64,000 bases of DNA, taken from the NCBI GenBank assembly GCA_946902875.1, contig OX336349.1:18871891-18935890 (forward strand). Direction: 5' to 3'. Shown one piece after another: positions 55,227-64,000 of the stretch (positions within the stretch are counted from its first letter, which is position 1; each line of letters starts with the position of its first letter). A program made the position numbers and the translations under genes. The stretch is from Nematopogon swammerdamellus. Lineage: Eukaryota > Arthropoda > Insecta > Lepidoptera > Adelidae. The notes under the pieces are model-generated. The model saw nothing but the letters and a program-made list of their open reading frames with translations, was not told the origin of the DNA and searched no databases.

Positions 55227-55644
55227 TTTTTATACTATTTAAAAGAAAAATATCTCTCATTTAATTTCCCGCACTACCCACCTACACTACTCACAATCTC
55301 AGGCATGACTGGCAGATATGCATTTAGGCTTTAAGTCCACCTTTTGTTATTTTTTGTGCAATAAAGTATTCAAATGGTCAGAATACAGTCACCGTAATTA
55401 AAGTGGAAACCCGAAGACTTCTTGGTAAGCTGGGAATGAGAAATAAAGTACCAGGGCAGCAGAAATGATAGGAGGTTTGCAAATTGCCACAAAGGAAGTT
55501 CACTTACTGTATCTGTGTATTCTGATAAGTGGGTCAGAACGCCTCTCAAAATTAAATGTAAATGGGTCGAAACGCCACAATTTTTTTTTTCTTTTTGACA
55601 GTGGGTCCTGAGAATGGGTCAGAACGCCACGAGATCATTTATAA

Positions 55645-56778
55645 GACGTGACGTTATCACGTCAAAAAAACTCAGAGCTGCGCGGGAATTTACTTACCAG
55701 TCCCCAGACTCCTTTAAGTAAGTAAACGGATATTATTTTTGACTTTTTAATGCTCGGATTTTTTTTTTTACATTTGTAATATAACTTTTATTATTATACA
55801 TGGAAATTATCTTTGCCCCCGCATAGTCAGTGTCACTACATTTTACATAATCTGTTATTTGAAAAGTTTGACTATTATACGGACGAGATTGTTCCCTAAG
55901 TTTCCTATGTTGATCTTACCGGCCTAGTTCTCATCAGTTCGATGTTGCTCTGAAACTTTTATGTAAAATTAAAGCAAGCGACTGGGAAAAATGTTGAATA
56001 GCAAGCAGCAGTAGTCAAATTTCATCAAAACTTAAAATTATAGTGCCCGTTTTCGTGATAATACGTATTTAATTAATTAAATATAATGAAAGACATGGAT
56101 GGATTCCTTATTCCCGGCAGTAACATGTTGTAATACAGTGGTTGTCACGGTTGGAGTAGACCAATCGTGCCAGGTTAGTTAAAAAAAATTCACAGATTTC
56201 GTGCCTTACACGACTATCGAGCACATTGAAAATGAATCTACGGAATTCGAAAAAATATTACACGAGAAAGTCGGGATATGGAAAAGGTTAGTTGGGTTCT
56301 GATGATGGAGCCGCAAGGAAGCCATAGGAATTCCTAAACTACACATCATAAATGCACCATATTTGGGCTCGTTGGATATAGGAATATAGGAATATAGGTT
56401 AGGTTAGAAGATGTGTCGCATTGAAAATGAATTCAACAAAATAAACTTTTTTTTCAACTTTTTCGTGAAATCGGGGCCTATACTGGAACGAACGAAAACA
56501 CATTTGCAATGTCAAAAATAAAATCATTGTATTATTTTTAACGGCATCCAATTGCCATTTGAAGCTTTTCCAGTCGCTCTTTCAAATTTTACATCACAAC
56601 CGCCCCGGACTCGAGTGAAGGCATGGCGCCACAGTAGCAGCGCCACCAGTGTGTCCCAAAACAAACGGAACTAATTAACCGATGCCTATCGTGTCGACAC
56701 GCCACGTCCTGCGACCATCAGTCACGTTTCTGCACGAAATGCCGCACGTGGCAGCGGCGAGCAGTGGCCGCCGCGATT
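55645..56778. other. intronic DNA, nothing recognised
   Basis: AT-rich, becoming CpG-richer from 56.6 kb. No exon seen. Confidence 0.35.
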
Positions 56779-56909
56779 TATCGTGTTTACATTCTCGCGC
56801 TGCATACTGCCCTGCTCACTTCCCTGCCCTGTAGGGCTGAGTGTAAACCTCGCATAAAGAGCAGGGAAGTGAGCAGGGCAGTATGCAGCGCGAGAATGTA
56901 AACACGATA
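56779..56909. repeat. perfect 49-bp inverted repeat, 33-nt spacer
   Basis: 56779-56827 and 56861-56909 are exact reverse complements (left arm begins TATCGTGTTTACATTCTCGC). Fragments (GTGTAAACACGATACTCGCG) recur at 57249-57275. Confidence 0.95.
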
Positions 56910-57462
56910 CTCGCGCTGATACTCGTCATGCCGCTCGCGCTGCCGATGCTCCCGAAATTGTCGGTTTTTTCGTGCGGGAGTCAAAGGACTGGCAGCATCG
57001 ACGCGAGTATCGTGTTCACATTCAGCCCTCTCGCTCACTTGCCCCCGCGCCGCCGTTCGTCGAGCTTGTATTGTCTGCGTTCGAAAAACACTCATTATTA
57101 TTGTATTTAATTATATTTATTTTATTAGATTGATAGAAATTATTTATTGCTACAAAACATTTTTACATAAGCAAGAAATTCGCCGTAAGAACTTCGTCCG
57201 CCATGACGAGTGAACATGGGCAATAATCGCGGCAGCGGCAGGACCAGTATCATGGGCTGAGTGTAAACACGATACTCGCGTCGATGCTGACGAAGAGATA
57301 TATCACAATTTCGCTAAGACTAAAACTAAAATTTCACCGAGTATCTCCCTGTTAAGCTAGTCATTCAGTCTGTGGACCCTTAAACATGTAATTGGTCATA
57401 AAATGGACCCAAACATTATTATTGTGAATGGTTTCATGTTGAATACAATAAATAAATTAAAA

Positions 57463-57800
57463 AAAAATCTGTTAAGTGCGAGTTTTACTCGCGCACGGAT
57501 GTTTCCGTATCTATCCGCTATTACCCGCCTATCTTTTGTCTTTCAACAATGCAATTTATAAAAGCCTGTGGCGCCATCTATTATTCAGTAGTGTGACTAA
57601 TCGATTTTTCGGAAGTTTGTTGTATGGGAGCCCCCCTTAATTTTTAACTTTTTTTTTTGTTATATCCGCCATAATAACACATATTCTGTGAAAATTTCAA
57701 CGGGCTACCTATTACGGTTCAAGAGATACAGCCCTCGGACAGACGGACGGACAGATGGACGGCGGAGGCTTAGTAATAGGCTTCCGTACGGGATACGCAA
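57463..57800 (+). mobile_element. GGGTTCCGTA-type element
   Basis: GTTAAGTGCGAGTTTTACTC, GGTTCAAGAGATACAGCCCT, (GACG)n and GGCTTCCGTACGGGATACGC. Confidence 0.75.
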
Positions 57801-58344
57801 AACTTCAAATATTATATTCAGGCCCTTTCAATGCCTAGGCATTCGTTTGGTTACATATCGACGGCATTTTCCTAAAGCGCTTAGCTCCCTTTACAAGTGC
57901 CAGCAATAGGCAGCTGACTTATCAAATATGTTCGTCCGCTCTTCGTTCCGCTCGTCGCGTCACCAGTCGCGCCGCTGCCCTATGCGTCCTTTCTTCAGGA
58001 GATGCTAGCAGATTGTACAAGTCTGCGGGCTGCAGATGTGTGAAGGAGATAGACCACGCGTCTCAGACGGTGCGTGTTCCGCTACTCACCTTGTCTAAGG
58101 AGTGCTTGGAAAGGCAGGAGAAAGTTCTATAAAGGTTTCGTATCAGAAAAGACACAAACCCAGATGACGACTTTATTAAAAATTCAAGTGGTCTTACATA
58201 CTGTAAGACTAAAGGTAAGAATTAAAGATAAAATTGAAAACAATAAAAAATCAAATTTATGTCTGAAATATAAAGAACAATTTCTAACGAGGGTAAATTT
58301 CAGATATTCTGGATTTTTATGTAAACTGTTGGATTTTTATTTAT
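57801..58344. other. intronic DNA, nothing certain
   Basis: CpG-containing at 57930-58080. A + ORF at 58074-58394 runs into LINE sequence and is unsupported. Confidence 0.35.
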
Positions 58345-58490
58345 TTATTTTGTTTTTATTGAAAGCGCTACATGTGGCGCCGTGCCACCCATAAGGTGTG
58401 TAACGACGCGATGGACATTCGGTCGTGTGCAGGGGTTGCGAATGACATGCCGGCCTGACAGGTGCCTATTCACGGCCCTATTTTTAATTT
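58345..58490 (-). mobile_element. LINE 3' end (relative of the full-length LINE)
   Basis: In sense orientation GTGAATAGGCACCTGTCAGG and CGACCGAATGTCCATC ... then to the 3' end GGCGCCACATGTAGCGC plus A-rich DNA. Confidence 0.75.
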
Positions 58491-58719
58491 TTTGTTTAGA
58501 CGTAGTTATATTTAACGTAATTAAAACTCAAAAAATTCAAAAAAAACTCTTTATGGTTTCTCAAACGGTTCTTCCTTATAGCTTGCAATGCTGAACGGGA
58601 CATGACACAAAAAAAATGATGGCAAACCATACTGAATATACATACATATGTCTCAATTAAATATTGTTAATATCGTGTGTTTTTATGGCGAAATAAATAT
58701 CTGAATCTGAAATCTGAAT

Positions 58720-58912
58720 TTCTTTTTTTATGGATAGCGCGACATGTGGTATAGTTTCACGTACAAGTAGGTGTCTAACGATGCCAATGGACATTCTGTG
58801 ATACACGGGGATTGTGAATGCCATGCCGGCCTGACGGGAGCCTTTCACGCCCCTTTTAAAAAACCCCTTGAAGTACTTGAAGGGCTCGAGACCGTACTTG
58901 GTAAAGAATATT
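58720..58912 (-). mobile_element. LINE 3' end (relative of the full-length LINE)
   Basis: The minus strand reads TKYGLEPFK, then a small duplication, FFKRGVKGSRQAGMAF and IPVYHRMSI. TAG is retained at the stop position in the ORF frame. Poly-T at the left marks the tail. Confidence 0.75.
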
Positions 58913-58961
58913 AATATTTCTATCATTAAATTATACCTCTTTCACAACTAGATGTAATTGC

Positions 58962-58994
58962 GCCATATGTCGAGCTTCCCATAAAAAAAAAAAA
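58962..58994 (+). mobile_element. 33-bp LINE tail stub
   Basis: GCGCCATATGTCGAGCTTCC followed by CATA and A14, the extreme 3' end of the full-length LINE family. Confidence 0.7.
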
Positions 58995-59011
58995 AATTGC
59001 AGTAATTTAAA

Positions 59012-59230
59012 ATGACAACATCTGAAGCCGCCTCCATACCGTACTACCCGGCGCAAGACGTTGCTAGTCTTCGTGCGGCGGGGGCGCGGCAAGCGATCTG
59101 TCTTCCTCAGCCTGCGTCCCCGCTGTCACTGCCAGGCCTAGGCCTCCCCCGGCCCACGTGACCGCGGCATGAGACCACACATGCGGACAGGAAGGGTTCC
59201 GCCGCTGTCAACCGCATCTTCTAAGCTACG
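59012..59230 (+). other. GC-rich single-copy block with a 49-codon ORF
   Basis: An ATG-started frame (MTTSEAASIPYYPAQDVASL...) runs to TGA at 59159. It includes an E-box CACGTG near 59155. There is no splice or conservation evidence. It could equally be a regulatory CpG patch. Confidence 0.2.
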
Positions 59231-59401
59231 TGTACCTATACGTGGCGCTGAGAATATATGGGAAGGAGTTCATTTGGAAATGGATTGAAATTAAATTTAT
59301 TTAATGTTGATAAATATAATTAAATATATTTAAACAATTATGTTTTTGCACATTCGGTTAATTATAAGAATAGTAATGAACGTTTTAGCTTACACAGTCA
59401 T

Positions 59402-59814
59402 AAAAAAAACCGGCCAAGTGCGAGTCGATCTCGCGCACCGAGGGTTCCGTATCGCCATGTCATGGTCAGCGCCACTCACGCCATCTATGTATTAGTTAAA
59501 ATGCTTCATGCTCTTTTCGGTAGATGGCGCGCATACACTTTTTATTTTCTTGTATGGGGAACACCGTGGATTTATTACTTTTTCTAATTTTTATTATTTG
59601 TTGTTATACACACACCCTCATACACCCTCACACATTGACATTAGCTATAAAAAAAATATAAATAAATATGTTTTTAAATATCTCGTAGTTGACGTTGTTT
59701 TGTTGTATTGTATTATATCTTATTTAAAATGTGAAACTTTGTAATTGGCTTTCCTATTTGTAATTGTTAATTTTTAAAATATCCATGTGTATAGCTGTTA
59801 AGTTTCCTTATCCA

Positions 59815-59845
<31 letters not shown>

Positions 59846-59995
59846 ATCGGCCATAATAACACATATTCTGTGAAAACTTCAACGGCTACCTATTACGGTT
59901 CAAGAGATACAGTCCTCGGATAGACAGACGGACAGACAGACAGACGGCGTAGGCTTAGTAATAGGGTCCCATACAACGGATACGGAACCCTAAAA
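59402..59995 (+). mobile_element. GGGTTCCGTA-type element, interrupted
   Basis: CCGGCCAAGTGCGAGTCGAT to ACAACGGATACGGAACCCTA, with (GACA)n. It is split by the insertion at 59602-59846. Confidence 0.8.
59602..59846 (+). mobile_element. nested retroposon tail with (AAAT)n
   Basis: It sits between TTGTTGTTATA and TCGGCCATAATAACAC, which are adjacent at 57.66 and 61.15 kb. It ends AAGTTTCCTTATCCAT plus (AAAT)8. Confidence 0.75.
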
Positions 59996-60974
59996 ACTAT
60001 TGTTTCAGTATGGAAAACTCTCTTTCGGTGGACGCATTCAAACTTTATCCTTCAATATCACATTCTATGTACTTTTATCGATGTCAGAGTTCTGTGAATA
60101 AGTCCTTACTTACAGGCGCAGCCCTTTCGTATAAAATATTAAATGTCGAGGAATATTTTGAATTCAAATAATTTCGTAAAATGAATTAAATTCTAAGTTA
60201 ATTACGTTACACAATCGAAAATTATCTTCTATTTTTTTCATATTATTTAAAATATCATAAAATGTAAGAATTTTTAAAAATTCACCCAAGTTAATCCCTC
60301 GGATCCTTAAAAAAAAGTCCTCAAAGGGCCGAGAAACAAAACCTTCTGATTGCGGCCGTAAGCAATAAATCTAAAAAGACATTAATAATGTGATTTGTCT
60401 TCTAATTATTCACGTTATACTACGGTCCTCTCTTCTCGGAACTCTACCGAATCCTTCCTTTTAACCCATTAGTCGGGAAGTCTTCGTAAAACTCGCACTT
60501 TTCAGACAACGTCGAAGATTAGACGCCGTACCCCCCAAGTTCCCCCGGGGGGAACCGGCTCCCCCCCGGGGGAGGCTCCCCGGAGCCCACCTACGTACTT
60601 TGAGAAGCAAGAGTGAGAAAAAGTTTCGGGGAATCTTTACGCGGTTCGGCGGAGTAACTCAAATTAGGAAATGATCAGCCCGGTGAAGATAGCGTGATGT
60701 AGACCCCGAATCCTGTCCCGACATTGAGAGAGTTTAGATGGGAACTCTACCTAGAGATTGTAAATTGGTGTGTATATAGGTAGGTGTGAATATATGTATT
60801 TAAGGTTGAGACTGTAGTTGTAGATGCGTAGACTTATGTTTATGTGTAATTAAATTTAGATTTCAGGAAATGAGTTAAATAAATCATTCGAATGGCGAAC
60901 GCGTGTAAATGGCAGGTTGTAAGTAATAGGGAAGATGAGTGCTATGGGGTTGATATTAACCAATCATGTAAATA
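59996..60974. other. single-copy intronic DNA with GC palindromes
   Basis: GTTCCCCCGGGGGGAAC (about 60539) and CTCCCCCCCGGGGGAGG (about 60561) stand in an otherwise AT-rich stretch. No exon seen. Confidence 0.4.
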
Positions 60975-61306
60975 AAAAAATCGGGCAAGTGCGAGTCGAA
61001 CTCGCGTAACGAGGGTTCTTTATCGCCATGTCACGGTCAGCGCCACTCACGCCATCTATGTATTAGTTAAAATGCTTCATACTCTTTTTAGTTTCTTGTA
61101 AGGGAACCCCGCTAATTTTTTACTTTTTCTTATTTTTATTATTTGTTGTTGTATCGGCCATAACTGTGAAAATATTAACGGGGGTCCCTATTACAGTTCA
61201 AGAGATACAGCCCTCGGACAGACGGACAGACAGTCAGAGAGACAGTCAGACAGACAGACGGCGTAGGCTTAGTAATATGGGCCCGTACGACGGATACGGA
61301 ACCCTA
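60975..61306 (+). mobile_element. GGGTTCCGTA-type element
   Basis: CGGGCAAGTGCGAGTCGAAC, CCATGTCACGGTCAGCGCCA, (GACA)n and GTACGACGGATACGGAACCC. Confidence 0.8.
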
Positions 61307-61414
61307 ATAAAAAAGAAGACATATATATAGCGCGGTTTTCTCAACCGTTCACTTCGAAAGAATGCGGCGCGCACCCTCCGCTCTCCGCCCCCACCGCAAT
61401 TGCCCTTCAGTATG

Positions 61415-61516
61415 GTGCATTTTAACTAATCCATAGATGGCGTGAGTGGCGCTAACCATGACATGGCGATACGGAACCCTCGGTGCGCGAGTTCGACTCG
61501 CACTTGGCCGGTTTTT
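61415..61516 (-). mobile_element. inverted 5' end of a GGGTTCCGTA-type element
   Basis: Reverse complement of the first 100 bp of the element at 60975 (GCGCGAGTTCGACTCGCACT in part). The two form a long inverted repeat about 340 bp apart. Confidence 0.8.
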
Positions 61517-61921
61517 TATTCTATGTACATATTTATATTAATTCGATATAATTATATACTATTAATAATGTACTCGTATTTATTATTATTATCTAGGCTA
61601 TTTAAGACATTTACAAAGATATACAACTCGATGAATTATAAAAATAAGTTTATTTTCAACTTTTGCGATCCCTATTAATACAGATGAGGCGTCCTTAACT
61701 TGACTTCACTTACCCCTTAAATTTAGTTGTGTCTCAGATATCTATAAACATTCCTACTTTCGTGGAGATCGCTCAAGCGGTTCAGGAGCTACAGGCTCTG
61801 ACAGACTAACGGAGAGACGCCCGATCTATTGTATGTATCTGTCAGCGTCGCCGATCACAGAACCCAAAATAAAATAGAATTGATTCTTTCTGTCATTCGA
61901 TCCCATTTTTCATTTTTTTAT

Positions 61922-62143
61922 TTATTAAAACTGACACGGTTGGCTACATCACCTACAACATCCGTCATGTCAGCCCATAACACCGGGTGAACTCGGTGCC
62001 ATGTCAGTGCCTTCCTTCATTTCATGTCGGCTACACTGAACTGGGCGGAAAATACGAACTATTTATATAGCCGTTTCGACCGACGACGTTTCGTTCAATG
62101 CGATGGTATCAGCCCGGGTGGGATAAACCCTACCACCTAGTAA
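61922..62143 (-). mobile_element. SINE-A body
   Basis: AAACTGACACGGTTGGCTAC to AACCCTACCACCTAGTAA. It ends exactly where element C begins. Confidence 0.85.
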
Positions 62144-62610
62144 ATTGGTGTTGTGCTGCAAGTACTCTTCTAAATTAAACCGAATTAAATATTTTTATTA
62201 CACCAATATTTGATATTAGATTTATACATATTATACTATATTTTGTACACAATAAATTAAAAAAATACACTTATTACACATCTTATATTTCGACTTAGAA
62301 ATAAGTCGTCGTCAGAGAACAAAGAATTTATGAATTAAGGTTTGTGAATTACAGCACAACACCGACCACCACGTTTAGCAATGTATTAGGACAAGAAAAC
62401 CATCGAGCAGCAAGTAAGGCATGAAGATTCACCTTCTGCATGACTCGGTGGAAGGACCGTGCCAAGGTGAGAGGTAGCTATCCTGTCGCCGCCCTGATGC
62501 ACGACACCTTGTCCTTTGTCGCCTTTTACGATATGCACGGGGAGAGACGCAGTGGGGTTATTCTTTTTAAGTGCCGGCCCCAAACAGTACAGTACCGGCC
62601 CCACACAGTA
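62144..62610 (-). mobile_element. element C with head H, interrupted
   Basis: Sense: GTACTGTACTGTTTGGGGCC region (head H partly duplicated), GTCGTAAAAGGCGACAAAGG type, then the body to GTGTTGTGCTG. A 169-bp AT-rich insert at 62178-62346 is flanked by AATTA on both sides. Confidence 0.75.
62178..62346. mobile_element. 169-bp insertion with AATTA flanks
   Basis: Element C reads straight through this point at 50.16 kb (TTGTAAATTACAG). The insert is AT-rich with a small hairpin (CGACTTAGAAATAAGTCG). Class unknown. Confidence 0.6.
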
Positions 62611-62939
62611 ACTTTTTCTTAGCGTATATTAACCCACGCACACAAAAATACTTACGTATGTATGTATCTATTCAGAGTATATGTGTATGTGTGAGTAAGG
62701 TAGGTAGGTAGACGCACACTTCGCGTAATTAAGGAAAACACGTAAAAATCCAATCTCCTACGGACCCCTCTTCAACACACACACACACATACAGATTTTA
62801 TGTGACACACTCATGTACTCAGTTTGCTACAGTCTTCTTGCTCTGCCTTTCTTTATTACTTGGAGACGTTGTAAGTCTTGGATGCTATACAATTTCATTA
62901 TAGTAACTTCATTTATTTTATTATTATATACATACACAA

Positions 62940-63050
62940 CGTCACGCCTGTTACCCGGTGGGGTAGGCAGAGACAACGTATCTCCACGTGCCACGATCCT
63001 GACACACCTCTGCCGCCTCTTCCACTCTCATGTTTGTCTTTTTGACCAGA
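62940..63050 (-). mobile_element. LINE C-terminal fragment
   Basis: The minus strand reads MRVEEAAEVCQDRGTWRYVV, then SAYPTG; TCACGCCTGTTACCCGGTGG marks the 3' side. The best-preserved copy of this family. Confidence 0.65.
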
Positions 63051-63427
63051 TGCCCGTTTGTTACCGAAAGACTGACAGACAACTCAGCAGTGAGTCTAGT
63101 AGAATGAACATTTGCATAGAAGTTCCTTATAATATTACATAGGTGAGCACTAAAAAAGGATTTATGAAAATTCATCCCCATAGAAGGTTAAATAGGGGAT
63201 TAAATTTTGTATTGAAGTTCGTCATTTTTAAGTTAGAAATATCGAAATTGGTTTTCTGGTTTACGTTTATAAAGAAAAGTCAATTGTATCTGAGTTTTTG
63301 AAAATTCAACCCCTAAGTGCAAAAAGTCACGAGAAGCCAAACCGCGGGCAAAAGATAGTATTTTAATAAATTACCCTGTCTATGTGTATGTGCGAATATT
63401 TTTTTTTTAATCCAACAAACACATGCA

Positions 63428-63461
63428 TAGTCGCGCGCGCGCGCGTGTGTGTGTGTGTACT
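63428..63461 (+). repeat. (GC)n(GT)n alternating purine-pyrimidine run
   Basis: TCGCGCGCGCGCGCGTGTGT and onward. Potential Z-DNA. Confidence 0.9.
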
Positions 63462-64000
63462 GCCACATAAAAGCACGCGGGATGAATTAAATTATCCCTC
63501 ATTTTCTCTTCCTAATTCCCATCAAAATTGCAAAAAATTCCGCACACACTGCCGAGACGCCACGCACCGCGGCGGCGGCGTCGCGACGCCGAAATTCTCG
63601 TCCCTCCCCCAACACCCCACACCCCCAGTGCGTTCCTAATATAAATTAAGTCCCCCCCACCTATAGGGGGAGTACGGAATACACGTACAGGCGTCTCTGT
63701 GTTGGTATTGTAAAGTCTTAAAAATGAGAGGACGGTGGAATCTTTAAAAGGGTAGGTCTTAAGAGACAGGGGGGCTCATTTACCCCCCCGCGACCCCACT
63801 GGCCCCCCGAAGGGGGTTCCCCCTTCACGCACAAGCGCGTTCTCGGGCACTTTCCTTATCTCATTGTTGGGGTGTTGGCGTGTGTTTGGCCTCAATATTT
63901 TGGCGATATTAAAGTAAAGCCCCGATCGAATATTGTTTGGTCAGTGCTTTTTCGCTTGGCCCATTTGTCTGCGCTTACCGTTTGGAGTTTGCTTCTGTCG
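63462..64000. other. GC/C-rich intronic block at the window end
   Basis: CACCGCGGCGGCGGCGTCGC and several C6-C8/G6 runs (63640-63820). No exon with splice sites is visible. Confidence 0.35.

Larger units (their letters stand above)
53688..55644. mobile_element. ~1.96-kb foldback element, 226-bp arms
   Basis: 53688-53913 and 55419-55644 are near-perfect reverse complements (shared words CGTGGCGTTCTGACCCATTC and CTGCTGCCCTGGTACTTTAT). The 1.5-kb interior has no transposase. It holds an inverted duplication (54483-54586), GCACTACC-type repeats (54605-54800) and an element D-like copy (55005-55226). A third, short copy of the arm end lies at 53519-53550. Confidence 0.8.

Noticed and set aside
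56787..57095. 102-codon minus-strand ORF
   Set aside because: It spans the 49-bp inverted repeat and CpG-rich DNA, with no family resemblance.

Overview
Organism and setting. The window is AT-rich, eukaryotic and almost free of genes. Its repeats point to a moth or butterfly (Lepidoptera). These include repeats opening with GCCCGCGGCTTCGCTCGCG, the (GACA)n-bearing 'GGGTTCCGTA' repeats, chimeric tRNA/5S SINEs and APE-type LINEs with lepidopteran-like proteins. I see no bacterial-type operon, phage, CRISPR array or virus.

Layout. A CpG-rich stretch (about 1.75-2.2 kb) leads into an ATG-initiated exon (2209-2394, 62 codons, GAG|GTAAGA donor). A second exon candidate is a 36-nt, 12-codon microexon at 45472-45507 with strong splice sites on the same strand and in the same phase. 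If both belong to one gene, the 43 kb between them is one intron filled with transposons, and the window ends inside the next intron. I do not recognise the protein.

Mobile DNA. The largest coding feature is a nearly intact non-LTR retrotransposon (about 22.66-26.26 kb, + strand) with an endonuclease and a YADD reverse transcriptase. At least five younger or older fragments of related LINEs lie at 41.5, 52.9, 58.4, 58.7 and 58.96 kb. Other LINE 3' ends lie at 3.5, 10.7, 21.3-22.6, 29.6, 32.2, 35.0-35.8 and 36.1 kb. DNA elements with visible terminal repeats and target duplications are at 7.96 kb (AATT), 16.98 kb (TTAA), 20.1 kb (TA), 32.6 kb (8 bp, hAT-like) and 47.9 kb (8 bp). A foldback element of about 1.96 kb with 226-bp arms lies at 53.7-55.6 kb.

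Most striking system. About thirty copies of a modular SINE superfamily share one central core. I name the modules SINE-A (tRNA 5' half, 5S rRNA control region and T-arm as head), SINE-H (a different head, 'H', on the same body), SINE-B (same core, different 3' end) and element C (head H on an unrelated body). One copy (37352-37829) carries H plus the tRNA/5S head plus the A body. The SINE-B 3' end matches the 3' end of a LINE in this window, which suggests that LINE as its partner.

Tandem repeats and hairpins. There are satellites or minisatellites at 5.8, 7.8-9.7, 11.2-12.0, 14.1-15.8, 40.6, 42.9-43.4 and 44.0 kb. There are also several perfect or near-perfect short-spacer inverted duplications (29.0, 41.3, 42.0, 42.3, 54.5, 56.8 kb).
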